Of a stretch of DNA of 64,000 nucleotides, positions 35,460-47,439 are shown in pieces. Position 1 is the first letter of the stretch; every line of letters begins with the position of its first letter. The notes below the pieces were generated by a model that saw nothing but the letters and a program-made list of their open reading frames with translations, ran no database searches and had not been told where the DNA came from. The position numbers and the translations under genes were made by a program. This stretch comes from Blasia pusilla (lineage: Eukaryota > Marchantiophyta > Marchantiopsida > Blasiales), in NCBI GenBank assembly GCA_050084515.1, contig CM114274.1:29388001-29452000 (forward strand), read 5' to 3'.

Positions 35460-36140
35460 CTAAGCCACACTACACATAAATCCCATCCCCGCAAAATCCT
35501 CACTAGCATCGTGGTAAGATATGGAGGCTGGCGCCACACTAGCTACTCTAAGCTCCGCGCCTGGCTGCAGCAACATCATCATCATGACAACAATCCTCTG
35601 CTCCAACTGATCGATGCGCGTATCAAGCGCTGCATCGGGTGCACGTCCTTCATCTCCTGTGATTGGTGATGGCACTCTACCACCAAGGTCATCCATCACT
35701 CGATCTCCATCAACTCTCTCGTCCCCAAGTCCTCTGCCTACCTCTGGACGTACCTTCCGGCGAAGATCGTAACACCTATCCCTAGTGTGACCATATTGAT
35801 GATAATGATCACACTGCAACTGTGGTGGGGCCATCCTAGGTGGCTCCAAAACACCCGGCCCTCTACCATGATGTGGGCAATCCCTCTGCCTATGTGACCC
35901 ACCACATGTCCAACAAGCCAACCTTGGTCCCTGCTGGGAAACATATGTTGGTATGGACCATTTCCTCATCGGCTCATGATACCCATCCTCCTTTCTGGGC
36001 CCCTCGGCCCCCTCGTGTGGTACTGGTGCATGTTGGGACACATGTGGGTCTACTCCTACTCGTCGACCCGTCGAATCCCGCGAAAATCCCGTGGTCATCA
36101 CCTGCTCCTCACTCATGTTGAGCTCTACCCGCTTAGACAA
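35460..36140 (-). pseudogene. Gag nucleocapsid of the minus-strand gypsy remnant
   Basis: An open frame of 226 codons encodes a zinc knuckle CWTCGGSHRQRDC (about residues 76-88) and a second knuckle-like word CDHYHQYGHTRDRC (about 110-123) in which the expected second Cys is Tyr. The C-terminal part has a predicted coiled stretch (DTRIDQLEQRIVVMM). The nucleocapsid would bind element RNA. The capsid part upstream (36141-36480, minus) can be followed in broken frames, for example SGESLREAFTRMRRLI. The ORF is open only because decay has spared this piece; it is part of a truncated element. Confidence 0.75.
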
Positions 36141-36480
36141 CTAGAAGACCACCTTCAATGTGGGCTTCGCCGTGTGAAGCAACATCGCATCTCGAACTCT
36201 CCTCCGTAGCTCCTCATCCAGCACCCCGTACCAATACTACACTGACTGCGCCTCAGCACCCCATATGTGGCAATGATCAACCGTCGCATGCGCGTGAACG
36301 CCTCCCTGAGACTCTCACCCGATCTCCCGGCCTAAATCAAGAGTAGTAGAAACGGCTCGCCCGGCCTAAAACTCCACTTATGAATCTACATCGGCATATC
36401 GAACCATATCCACCCTCTGCTATGAGGGAATCCGGATGCTAGCACCCTAACTCCTACACATCCACACACGTCTATGCAAG

Positions 36481-36800
36481 AGAGGCACTCCTAAGGCTCA
36501 ACATGAGAAAGATGGCTTGAGAAATCCATCTCTCTCACTCTTATACCCTTGAGAAGAGCCTTTTGGCTCTTCCCCCCAAAATAGCCCTCCCAACGGTAAC
36601 TTGCGTGCACAGTTACCGGGTGACCGTTGACTTGGCAACGGGTCACCTGACGGACTAAAACCAAAATAGGAAAATCGCCATAAACGATGTTCCCAACACA
36701 ACAGATGTGTCGCCAACCTCATCCGACATCTTGGGATGAAGTTACATCCAAACAACCCTCTGACTCACTATGCCGTCGACCCGATAGAACTCTACATACG
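36481..36800 (-). other. Possible LTR or leader of the minus-strand remnant
   Basis: Upstream of gag on the minus strand lies CCCGTTGCCAAGTCAACGG and a perfect 20-bp palindrome GAAGAGCCTTTTGGCTCTTC (about 36552-36571), followed by GGTATAAGAGTGAGAGAG. This resembles an LTR promoter/R region, but no second copy exists in the window to prove it. Confidence 0.35.
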
Positions 36801-37500
36801 TCAAATTAAGATGTGTCAGTGTGTATAGGTGTTGTGTATATGTCAATCTAGCACTGAGCCATCATAGTTGTGACAACAAGTTAGCTTCTCATAACATCCA
36901 TACTTCTACGTTTGTGACGGGCCTTATTTGCTTTTCGCGAACCATCTATTCGGAAAATCGGTTTGCCCTCACTACCTCCTGTCACAAATTTTTGTTTTGT
37001 GCAATGGGAAGTATGTCGACTTACATTCCATGCAATAGTCGCATTTGGTATGCATCCAAACTATGGGACTGAATCTGAAAAATGTACTTCTTTGTTTTTT
37101 GCAGTGTAGGTAAGTGCGTAGCATGTTGTTATGACTACATGATTCATTTCTCATTTTTTGTAGTCTGCACTACCCATGAAGGGTTTCTGATGATTTTGTG
37201 GCAAGTATACTCATGGCTAATGCAACCCTTCGTTGATTGAAGCCGACATAGCTTAATTGTAGGTAAGTAGTTGGCTATCACATCTGGTACGAGTGCTTGC
37301 TGCTCCTAGTTGAGTTTCCTTACCATGCTTCCTGTACGAGCTCTTTTACATTTCCACCCATTTGGGTTTTCTCCTATGAAGAGAGGGCGTGCATGTTTTC
37401 TTATGTTGTAAAATTATCCCTTAGCTACTCTAGACTTTAGACTTACAATAATCTCACTTGAATTATCATGGTTTAGGAACTCCAACCATGATATTTTGAT
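36801..37500. other. Intergenic DNA, no gene seen
   Basis: Short ORFs on both strands without recognisable motifs. Confidence 0.5.
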
Positions 37501-38247
37501 ATGATTCAAAGGATTAAAATCGTTCGTAATATTGGTAGTGTATTTATGTTGAAGTTCCTTGATGATGGTGATAGTCTAGCATTACGTTTGGCGGCCACCC
37601 GCTCTCTACTTAGGAAATTCAGCCAAGTTGCCCTTGCTTCAAGTACCCATCGTCTTTGCAAGCGCTATTCTTGTGCCAAATAGGAGACTTGTCTTCCTCA
37701 CATCTTCAACCTTATATTTGATGGGACGACCATACCACTTTCATTATATGAGAGAGCGGTGGAAAACATCCAGGAAATTCATGATCAAATTTATGAGTTA
37801 AAGAACAAGCTTGATATTGTCAATACACTCATGCCGTTTGTAGCTAAGGATAAAAATGCTCGGATTGCGCAGATAATTGAGCTAAAGGGCACAGTCAAGT
37901 CTATCACCTTCGCAGCAAAATCTTTTAGGAGTTACATAGCAAGCCAATTTCCTAGTGACATAGATCTAATTGCACACATTATTCAATTATAAAAAATTCT
38001 ACATCCACCAAAGTGACTGCCATTCGTAATCATAATCATATTGAGTCGTCAGTCGTTGAGTTCAGAAGTCACAATTTTTTGTGGATTACTTACAGAGCAA
38101 CAATTTGAAGGCTATTACTGGCCACGACCCGACTACTTGTCACCCAATGGTGAGGTTTCACAATCAACATGCTATTTTTTAGTTCCCTATCACAAGTTTA
38201 TCAATCTTAAGTCGCCAACCAGGCCAACTCGATGTAGCTTTATGTAA
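37501..38247 (+). pseudogene. Unrecognised ORF chain in one frame
   Basis: Three open segments (37501-37683, 37759-37992, 38041-38247) share one reading frame and are separated by only a few stops, as in a decayed coding sequence. The middle segment looks protein-like (ENIQEIHDQIYELKNKLDIV, then IAQIIELKGTVKSITFAAKS) and could form a helical coiled coil. I do not recognise the family. It may be a gene fragment or part of a transposon; it could also be chance. Confidence 0.3.
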
Positions 38248-40524
38248 GAAGACCTTCCATTCAAATTTGCATCGTGCAAATTTACATTGCCCTCTCACAA
38301 GATATTCTCCACATACCTCTTCTTCGTAAAAAAATGACGCCCAACTTATGTACGATAAGAAAACGCACATAACCTTACTAATCGGCCCGCATACTGGTTT
38401 ATTTACTATATATACAACCTATTAAAATGAAACTTTAAAAATTGATATATTCATACACGTCGAGAAAGCTCACTAATTTGGCCCCCCACCCCATGGCCAA
38501 CTATGCAACTAGAGTTGAAGACCACACCAAAGATCGTTGGACGGAGTAGCAGATCGTTGGACGGAGTAGGTTTAATCCGGGGTAGATTTGTGGAAGCCGT
38601 GGTATAGTCCGAGCCATAGTAAATTCCAAACCAGACCAAAGCGTCGAAAGTGACCTTTTGCCATGTCTCGCAAATATTTGTAGATTTCGTATGAACCAAT
38701 CATAGCGGACTAAACATCCTGAGGGAAGAAAAGGAGTCACATGTTCCTCGAGTTGGCTTTAACCGGAGGTTAAGCAGTTCACGGGTACCAAATCGGGAAA
38801 AGAAGGGCCGTTATTTATGGGAGCGCAGGGAAACATGTTCGCGGGAATATCCAGATCCAGAAGATCACAGACAGGCAAGACAGGAAGACCTCGCAATCAA
38901 TTAAGCACGCTAACAGCGTTTTGGAATTTGGAAGGAAGTAGTATAAACTAATCCGGAAAAGATAGGGCCTGGCCTCGAATCCAGCGACGATCCGAAGACT
39001 TGGGACCCGACGCCGGAGAGGAGATATCCCTCCGGGAATTACGCAATACGGAGCGGGGTTCGCTCTCCCCTGCGGGGACTGGGGACGGGTGCCCTTCTTG
39101 GGAGGACCGGGAACCGAGGTTAGTTAATGATAATATGATTTAAAATTCCGCCACAAGGATCTTACCCAATCTCAACTTGCAGAGGACTTCAGAGGCGAAG
39201 CAGACGAATCAGATGCAAGTCCACCGTACAGGTGCAGATCCCCAGCGAGGGGGTTTATGGAGCGTCGGATGCGGATCGCACGGCGGGTATTGGAGATAGG
39301 ATAATCTCCTTAATTTGGGGACGGTGTAGACAAGGCAGATAGGACAGGTGGTCGAGGCGAAGCGCAAAAGCGTCCGCGCGGACCGACAGCTCAACGAGTA
39401 AAAAGGGCGCAGCAAAGTCGTCAGTATTGAATACCGGGCCGAGAGAGCGGCTATTCTAGCGGCGCAGGGAAAATAGCGGCAGCTCTGCGTCACGCTCCGC
39501 TGCCGCGGTAGATCGTCCCGAGGAGCGATCGCGGCCGGTGGATGCGAAGATACTGTCATCGCGCGAGATTAGCAGCAGTGCAGCACTCGAGCCTCTGCCG
39601 GATCCGGTTCAAGCAGCGCCGGATCCGACCGTACGGCCCTCGCGGATCGGATCTCGGCCGTCGAATCTAACGAATCACGGACGTACTTCCTCTGGCCCCA
39701 TGGAGATACGCGCTTCTTACTTTCACTTCACGGGCGTCCTCTCCTCGGTCCCCTTAACGAGTTCCGTTTCGCTCCCACGTGAAACTGGACGAGCACTGTC
39801 GCCACTGTACTGGTCCGTGAAATTGGTAGGTTTGCAGGATTTCCCCACAGTGTTCCCAATACCCTTTTTCTGTGCCTGTCTCGCATCGGTGGATCCCTCG
39901 CAGGCCCATAGAGCGAGCGAGCGAGCGAAGAGAGGAGGTCGCACGGAGAGAGTGAATGAGCGAGCGAGCGAGCGAGAGAGGGGAGAGAGAGAGAGAGGGG
40001 CGGGGAGGGGAGGGGAGGGAGGCGACCTGCGAGTTCGAGAGGCGTAGTAGTGCAGACGCCGGAGGATTCGGAGAGGGAGAGAGAGAGAGAGAGAGAGAGC
40101 ATTCGAGGCTGAGAGCACTCGGAGCGGTTCGAGAACTTGCGGAAGGAGGATCTACGGTGGACGGCCCGATCGAGGGATCGATCTGGCGATTCGGGGGTGG
40201 GTTGAGGAGGAGGAGGAGGAGGAGGAGCGCGACGAGATGAGGAGTTGGGTGGTGGTATGCTGTGGGGCGAGCGAGCGCTCGTGGTGCGAAGGAAGAGCTC
40301 GCATCTGATAGAGGCGGATTCGGGAGAAGAGAAGGGAAGGCATGCGGCGGAGGGTGGCTTGCGAAATCCGTCGCCGGATGAGGTCGTGCGCAGATTTTGA
40401 GATGGTGCAGTGAGCGGGAGGAGGGGGAGAAAAGGGTAGGGTGGAAGGGAAAGGGAAGGGAAAGGGAAAGGGAAAGGGTAGGAAGGAGTAGTGCGAGGAG
40501 GAGGAGAGCTTTGCAGAGCGGTGC
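38248..40524 (+). promoter_or_regulatory. Upstream region and probable 5' UTR of the LUX-like gene
   Basis: From about 38700 the base composition rises in GC, and from 39900 the plus strand becomes strongly GA-rich (GAGCGAGCGAGC, GAGAGAGA at 40078-40099, GAGGAGGAGG near 40205), a common character of plant 5' untranslated regions. A G-box core CACGTG lies at 39776-39781, about 750 bases before the ATG. A 20-bp tandem duplication (AGATCGTTGGACGGAGTAG) is at about 38530-38568. ORFs here are shadows of skewed composition. The transcription start cannot be fixed from sequence. Confidence 0.45.
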
Positions 40525-41856
40525 ATGGCGGCGATGCAAGACGATAACAATCGGGTGCGGGAGTGGGAGGCGGGATTGCCTTCCGCAGCAGACCTCACTC
40601 CCCTGCACCACACCCTCATCACCAGGGTCCTCGCGCGCGCGTTCTGCATCCCCGCGAGCTCTGCGAGGGTCCCCGACGCCTGCGATGTCCTCCACGCCTC
40701 GCAATCCACCCTGCAGCCTCTGCAGCAGATGAAGAACGCCAGCTTCAGCCTCCCCGCCATCGAATCCTACTCGTGCTACGAGGCCAGGAACGGAGCGGGC
40801 GCAGGCTTCGCGGCCGAGGACGACATGGACGACGATCGCGTCGCTGGGAGCGACCTCCTGAAGCGAAGCAAGGACGATTCCTCTCGTCGAAACGTTAGGG
40901 TTTCCAAGTCGCCCGCTCTCGGCGCGAGCAGCAAGGGCGCAGGCTGGGATGGCGACAAGGCCTCGGAGCGCGACGCTGCGGGGAGCGGAAGCGGAAGCGG
41001 GACATGGGGCGTGGGGAACAGCAATTCGGGGCAGGACTACGGCCCCGCCTTCTACTGGGCTTCGCAGGGAGGCGTGGGCGGGGGGGGCCCGGCTTCGTAT
41101 GGATCGTTAGGGTCCGATCAGGGTGGATATGGCGTCCTGGAGACCGGCTCCGACAGCACCAAGGGAGCGATGTTGGACAAGTCGAGAAAGCTCGGAGACG
41201 CGGAGTCGGAGGATGTGGATTCCGCGGACGGGACGGACGGGAACACCGCCCGAACCCTCAAGCGCCCGCGCCTGGTGTGGACTCCTCAATTGCACAAGAG
41301 ATTCGTAGACGCCGTGGGGCACCTGGGGATCAAGAATGCCGTGCCCAAGACTATCATGCAGCTCATGAACGTGGAGGGCCTCACTCGGGAGAATGTGGCG
41401 AGCCATCTGCAGAAGTACCGCCTTTACCTGAAGCGAATGCAGGGCCTGTCCACCGAAGGACCCTCCGCTTCGGACCCCATCTTCGCATCCGCCCCTCTCC
41501 CCCCCAACCTCAACCCCAATTCGCACTTCTTCTCCGCCCACCACCACTCCCGCCCCGACAACGGCGTCTCCGGCCCCCCCTTCTCCCGTCCCGCCGTGCC
41601 TCTGCCTCGCTCCCAGGTCTCCCTCCCGCCCGGCCCCCTGGGATCGGGAGTCATGGGGCCCGGCGCAGTGCAGCAGCACTACGGGGGCTTCGAGCACCAT
41701 CCCTTCAGCATTGGCCACGCGAGAACCGCCGCCCAAAGGCCCCCGAGCATGGGAGAACACAGAGAATTCCTCGTCAGTGCGCACTCGGTCCCGCCGGGCG
41801 GTGCGGGCTCGCCGCCGCACCGGATACTCACTCTGTTCCCCACCAGCGGCCATTGA
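40525..41856 (+). CDS. LUX: LUX ARRHYTHMO / PCL1-type GARP transcription factor
   Basis: A nuclear DNA-binding protein of 443 residues. In Arabidopsis, LUX binds DNA in the evening complex with ELF3 and ELF4 and represses clock and growth genes at dusk. The single MYB-like GARP domain lies at residues 246-302, from [20 protein letters not shown] through [20 protein letters not shown] to [10 protein letters not shown], followed by the family-typical [15 protein letters not shown]. The N terminus has the conserved LUX word [17 protein letters not shown] (about 11-27). The remainder is low complexity (Gly/Ser-rich 150-225; Pro/His-rich after 325) and ends [11 protein letters not shown]. The gene is a single open exon, as in Arabidopsis. 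I chose the ATG at 40525 (G at +4); a second in-frame ATG follows three codons later. GC is much higher than the surroundings. Strong third-position GC also opens long antisense and frame-shifted ORFs here, which are not genes. Confidence 0.93.
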   Translation: MAAMQDDNNRVREWEAGLPSAADLTPLHHTLITRVLARAFCIPASSARVPDACDVLHASQSTLQPLQQMKNASFSLPAIESYSCYEARNGAGAGFAAEDDMDDDRVAGSDLLKRSKDDSSRRNVRVSKSPALGASSKGAGWDGDKASERDAAGSGSGSGTWGVGNSNSGQDYGPAFYWASQGGVGGGGPASYGSLGSDQGGYGVLETGSDSTKGAMLDKSRKLGDAESEDVDSADGTDGNTARTLKRPRLVWTPQLHKRFVDAVGHLGIKNAVPKTIMQLMNVEGLTRENVASHLQKYRLYLKRMQGLSTEGPSASDPIFASAPLPPNLNPNSHFFSAHHHSRPDNGVSGPPFSRPAVPLPRSQVSLPPGPLGSGVMGPGAVQQHYGGFEHHPFSIGHARTAAQRPPSMGEHREFLVSAHSVPPGGAGSPPHRILTLFPTSGH

Positions 41857-41975
41857 CGGAAGCTGAAATCTGTAGGGGGGGTTAGAGCCGTAGCTGTAGA
41901 TTACTGAAATGTGTATTCCTCGAAGATTTCTATTATTTCATATAGTAACGCCACTCGCATCCGTAGGATAGGAAG

Positions 41976-42017
<42 letters not shown>

Positions 42018-45000
42018 GGAGAGGGAGAGATGCCAGTGTACATATGTGTGGGTTTGTTCGATTCAGCACCATGTGACGCAACTCATTCAAGTTTTGTGTC
42101 CAGTGTACATTTACTCCGGTGTTGCCAGCGCTAAAGAATCACCATCAGAACACTCCACCCGGAATGCGGTGTTATGCACAAAATTGCCTTTTTTATATCA
42201 AGGGAGAAGGGTCTCGAATTGTTTTGTCCTGCAGAACTTGTGCAAGCGGCGTGAATGATACTTGCTGTCCATCTCTTGGAGTCATGGGCTATGGGTTTTT
42301 CATGAGGCTCCGACCAGTGATGTGCGTCTAGAGCTCGTCGTGTGGCGTTCAGGGCATGCCGTCCCTCGTAGTCGTTACGACTTAAATCCGGATTCGCTCT
42401 CCGCAGTGTTTGCTTGTGCACGGGCACTTTCAGTGTGATCACCTTCACCTTCACCGTCCCCTCCGCAGAAGTCTTTTGAGTTATGTTCGTATGTGACAAC
42501 AGGAGCTTTGTAGATCCGGGCATGCGATGTAAGTCTCAATTTGAAACTCCTGGAAACAAGTAACGGGTGGATGTCACTCATGGGATCGCCTCAATCGGAG
42601 CATCTGAGCTCTGCGTTGTACTTTTCTCGTCTCTTTGATTATTCTGGAGTACGTGATGAGGAAGGTGGTGTGTATATGTTACATCTGTCGTCGTTTAGGT
42701 TTTTAGAGTGAACCGGATTCGTTCTTCGATCAGCTTGACTGTGCATGGAGTTCTGTTCTGCGGTTTGCAGGACTTTCTGATCACCTTTTACTCGTCTGTT
42801 GGTCTCATCTACCGAGCTACTTTCTGGTGCCTCAACTTCATGTAGCTCCGGGAGCTCCAAGCCAGGCCAAATTTATCTGCGAAGAAAGTGAACTGATTCG
42901 TCAGCTTCAACTCTCCTCCGGTTTTTAGGGTTCACTATGGCCGTCCCGACTGCTCTAGAGCAAGTGTTCGCGCACTCTACCTCTCTCTCTGAGATGGCAG
43001 ATGAGGAACACAGCTCCCCAGGGTCTGCGCTCACTTTTGGATTCGGATGCAGAAGGGCTCGAAGCTGTTGCCACGATTTGTGACTAAACTTCCGACAAAA
43101 TGTGTCATCTTCGGATAGACGTCTTCAGCTGGCCAGACGACGGTGTTCTCACGACGCGCACACAAGTCTCCGTGAGACTGCTCTCCGAAGAGTCGACTTT
43201 TGGAACCCCAGTTTGTTTTTCGAATCCAGCACTCCCTTTGTCCGAATCGAAACCGCAGCAGCGGAGTCCGCTCTTGATCCGCCGATGCTTTTCAGGCCAC
43301 GGGCAATTATGTCTGCATCCAGTGCTACCATTGTCCGAATCGAAATCGCGGCAGCGGAGTTCGCTTTCCTCCCTCTTGATCCGCTAATGCTTTCCAGGAT
43401 ATGGGCCATTACGTCTGCAGAGCCAAACAGAAAGGAAGGAAGAGGAAGGAGAGGGAGAGCCCACCACCACTGCGGGCAGGCCCATACATCCCGTGGACGT
43501 GGGAATCTCGTTCCAGATAATGATACGAGGCGTATGCCACGTCGCCCCGGTTGCTTTAAGCGAACGAAGCAATAGAGGGACAGGTAAAGATCTTTTCAGT
43601 GTTCCAGAGTGCGGAGAAATATCCCCCTTTTCGAGGCCCAGGCCGCAGCCGCTGTTGGCAGGAGATATCGTGAAAAGAAGGGGCTGGCTTCGCGATCGTT
43701 TCTAGTCGTCCCACATCCTTCCAGCTGGCGTCGGATTTGAATATCGCGGGCTCGCTGACCCTTGTCGCGTGTACGTTACCGCGGATCCGCCGATCCACAA
43801 GGCTATTGGAGCGACTGCACGAGTAGGCCCGAGACGCGATCTGACAGAGAAACGGTGCCCCGAAGTTGGAGGGCGAATCTAACTGTATGTAAAGCACAGT
43901 GTAGATGAGATGAGCATTTCGTGGTTGGACTTTGCCGCGCATGTGTGGTTTTTTTTTTCTTTTTCTTTCTAGAGTTCGTTCGAGTGAGAGAGAGTGTGTG
44001 TGTGTGTCTGCTTCTGCTGGTGGCCTTCCCTTCACATGGCTATTCCTGACGGTGTGGTCAACCCCGGGACCAGTGACATGATCGGGCAGCCGAATGAGGG
44101 GGCATCTGCCTTGTAAACGGGAGCAAGCCAGGAAGGGCTGGTGAGCAGTGTCCTGCCGGGATACTAATCCGAGCTGTCCTTGCCTGATCTTGCAGATTTT
44201 TCAATCATAGCCGGAGACTCGCAATTCGTGCAGGCCCTCCAAGAAATCCCTGGAAAAAGGGTCTTGCGCACAACAAAAGCGGAAAGTCCTGTATCACGTG
44301 TCTCTCGAACATGCGCTCGCGAATCTTCCTCCTCCCCCCCCATCACGTCGACTCAGCGGCGCTGCCCTTCCCTTCTTTTCCATCAGCTCTCGCGAAACGT
44401 CGTCGTCCCGTCCGAGTCCGCATAATCGTTCACCACGGACACCCTCCGAGGCACATACGGCTCCGGCCGCACCAACGTCTCCTTCACAAATCCGTCCAAA
44501 ACCGCCAAATGCCGCTGCATTCGCTCCAGGACGCTAGGAACTTGCGATTCGGCCTCCACCTGTACACGACGACGATCTCAGTCTCTCCATCACGAAACTC
44601 CTACGACCCTCTCTCCTTTCGTTCGCTCCAGGACATGAGTACGCATCTCCGCCGTTCCACCATTCTTTCCAGGACATGAGTACGCAGCTGCCAATCCCTC
44701 TCTCTCAAAGCAGCAGGACACGAGTACACGCATCGGCCTATCCTCGATTCTGTCCGGGATATGGGTGCGCAGCTGCCAATCCCGACTCGGAACCGAGAGG
44801 AGCGAGGCGTTTCCGAGCCCCCAGCTTCGAACGCCGGCCCGACGAATTTCGCGAGGCAGGCCCATGGCTCGATGGCGATGGCGAAAGGGCGATCCTCCCG
44901 TGGGGCCCGAATGCAGGTTTAGGGTCCTTGAGGTGGGGTCCTCCGGCCGTTCAGGATTCGTGCGGATGCCGAGTCGGACTGCGACTCCCTCCAATCGGCT

Positions 45001-46600
45001 CCCGCCTGCGCCGCCACGAAATGTGCCTTGGGCGCCAGAGCTTCGACGAAGGCAGAAGAAAAGCGCAAAGCTATAGATATAGAGAAGCCCTTTGCTGTCC
45101 TCTCTCTCTGTGCCATGGCCGAACCGTCGACGATGAGCGCGCCTCGCCTGCCTGCCAGACAGAGCCCAGGCATACAGAAAGCGGAGATCGATGGAGTACA
45201 CCGAAGCAACCGATTAAAGAAACATATGTATATCCCCCGAAGGCCCATCGATCTCAGTCAGAAGATCGTGTCTCCTTCCCTCCGGACGCGACAGACCGCC
45301 CGCCTCCTGCAGAAAACAGCCCACGGGCCCGGATCCATCCCCCCACATGAAACCCTCATTGCGTGTTCGGCCCAGCGAATATGCTCTCGCCTCGCGCGTG
45401 CCCACACATTATCGAAGTGCCATGGTCGCGAGCGAGGAAGGGTTTCGTGTAGAGAGGCCATCGACTCGACGATTCAGACGTGGGCTGTCTTGGGAGCCGA
45501 TCGATACCCGAGAGGAAGTAGGCACTTGTATCTAGAGGAACGAGTTCTGTTGAGTGTTGCAAATCAACCTTTGGGAACCGTATCTTCCACCAAAGAAACC
45601 TCTCCTCTCCACTCCACTCCACTCTCCTTCCTCTCTCTCTATTCTGGCGAGTGTTGCAAATCAACCGTTGGAACCATATTTATCGCCAAAGAAACCCTCT
45701 CTCTTATGACAGGCACTACTTAATGAGTAAGTCTCTCTCTAGTTCTGGTGAATCAACCGTTGGGAAACATATATGCCACCAAAGAAACCTGTCCATTTCT
45801 CTCTCTCTATCTCCCATATTTCTCTCTATCTTCTCTGGAGAAATAGTGATTAGAGAGAGAGAGAGAGAAAGATCGAATGAAATGGTTTATTGTTCACGGG
45901 GACTTGGAGAGGACTGACTGCCCGAGTGGAGGCAGAGAGTGAATGGAGGGACCGATTGTCCAAGGGGAGCTATTGAGGGAGAATGAGTGAGTTAGTGCGT
46001 GTGAGTGTGCGTGCAGTGATTTAGTGTTCAAGGGGACCCTGAGCTCGAAAAGTTTGCAATTAAGGGAGGGAGGGAGAATGAGTGAATGAATGAAGTGCTT
46101 TATTGTCGATGGGGGACCCAAGAGGGCAACGGGACCACAGAGCGATTTGATTTGATTTCGTTCTTCGTCCACTGGAGATTGGCTGATTGGCTCATGGGAC
46201 GAGAGAGAGAATGAAATAAATGAGCGAATGGAGTAAACGAGAATTATTGTCCGTGGGACCCAAAAGGGACCTGGATCTTTGATGACAATGAATAAATTGA
46301 TTTATTGTCCACATGGCATAGAACCGTGGGCATAGATCTCTAGTCCTTGCGAAGCTTAGACTCTTAGAGGGATAGTGACATGGCATCCGCCTCTTAAAAG
46401 GAAGGCTTCCTCCCAATTCTTGCCCCGGAAGTCACACTAGCTATCCTCTCTCAACATGGGAGGAGATCCTTAGCGGATGGCCACAGCGCCCCCCTCCACT
46501 ATTCATGGGAGTGGAACCCGTGAGCTCTTGGAGAGGATCTATCTTGGAATCATTTCACACTCCTTCACGAGAGAAGAAGGGGTTTCACACCCCTTCGATC
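41857..46600. other. Intergenic region with small tandem duplications
   Basis: The first few hundred bases are probably the LUX 3' UTR. A (GA)17 run lies at 41979-42012. About 43230-43420 is a two-copy duplication of a ~105-bp unit starting GTCCGAATCGAAA. About 44627-44790 repeats CCAGGACATGAGTACGCA-like words. About 45550-45830 has three copies of a ~100-120-bp unit containing AATCAACCGTTGG and CACCAAAGAAACC. GC-rich stretches open ORFs over 200 codons on both strands (44590-45723); none has a recognisable domain, so no gene is called. Confidence 0.5.
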
Positions 46601-46817
46601 GAATGAAGGTCTCAAAACCGTGGAGAGAGAGAGAGAGAGAGATCGAATGAAGGTCTCAAAACCGTGGAGAGAGAGAGATTCGGACCTGATCGAATGTGGG
46701 TCTCAGAACCGTGAAGAGGAAGAGCGCAGGAGAAAAGAGTAGGGTGCCACGAGCAGGACGATGAAACGTCAGAAAGACGAGCGCGGGCGGGATGATATCA
46801 CTCACATGCACTACCGT

Positions 46818-47373
46818 TTCGAGATAGATGGGTTGCGATCACCCATAGCCAGAACAACTTCGAACGACAGATTCTTTCGTCGACGAGGAGGCTTCGACTC
46901 CCATTTCGAAAGGTTCATACAGCCACCACTCATAGCCAGAAGAACTGCCAAAGAGCGATTCTGCGATATACAAGGAGACTTGCACTCCCGTTTCGAGAAG
47001 CGTATGGAACTCCCGTAGCCGGAAGAATCCAGCGATTCTGAGGTCGACAAGGAGACCTCCTCTCCCGTTTCGAGATGCGTAGCGAGCATCCATGAAAGAG
47101 CGACTCTGCAGTATGCGAGGAGACTCGCACTCTAGTTTCGAGATGCGTAGCGAGCACCCATAGCCGGAAGAATCGGGCCATTCTGCGGTCGACCAGGAGA
47201 CTCGTTGCACTCCCGTTTCGAGACCAGTAGCGAGCACACTCTCAGGAGTCAGAATCGAGCGATTCTGAGGTCGACAAAGAGACTTGCTCTCCCGTTTCGA
47301 GATGCGTAGCGAGCACCGATCGCCAGAAGAATCGTGAATGAGCGATTGTCCGCTCCAGAAGGAGACCTCGAGA
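46818..47373. repeat. Seven-copy tandem repeat, 68-88-bp units
   Basis: Seven imperfect copies each contain CGTTTCGAGATGCGTAGCGAG-type and AGCGATTCTGAGGTCGACAAGG-type words, starting at about 46818, 46900, 46990, 47067, 47135, 47215 and 47295. The array lies just downstream of the last convincing exon of the minus-strand LRR gene and opens short minus-strand ORFs by repetition. Confidence 0.8.
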
Positions 47374-47439
47374 GTCTGCAGTAGTATCGCTGAGAAACGC
47401 CTTCGGAGAGAGTTGAGGGTTTGAGAGAGAGAGAGAGAG

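Noticed and set aside
39723-40760. Large minus-strand ORFs (316 and 202 codons) upstream of LUX
   Set aside because: They translate GA-rich untranslated DNA as Ser/Leu/Pro low complexity; no conserved motif.
41004-41885. Long ORFs overlapping LUX in other frames (293 codons plus, 248 codons minus)
   Set aside because: They are shadows of GC-rich third positions in the LUX gene and show no domain.
44590-45723. Overlapping ORFs above 200 codons on both strands
   Set aside because: GC-rich composition opens all frames; sequences overlap each other and match no family I know.
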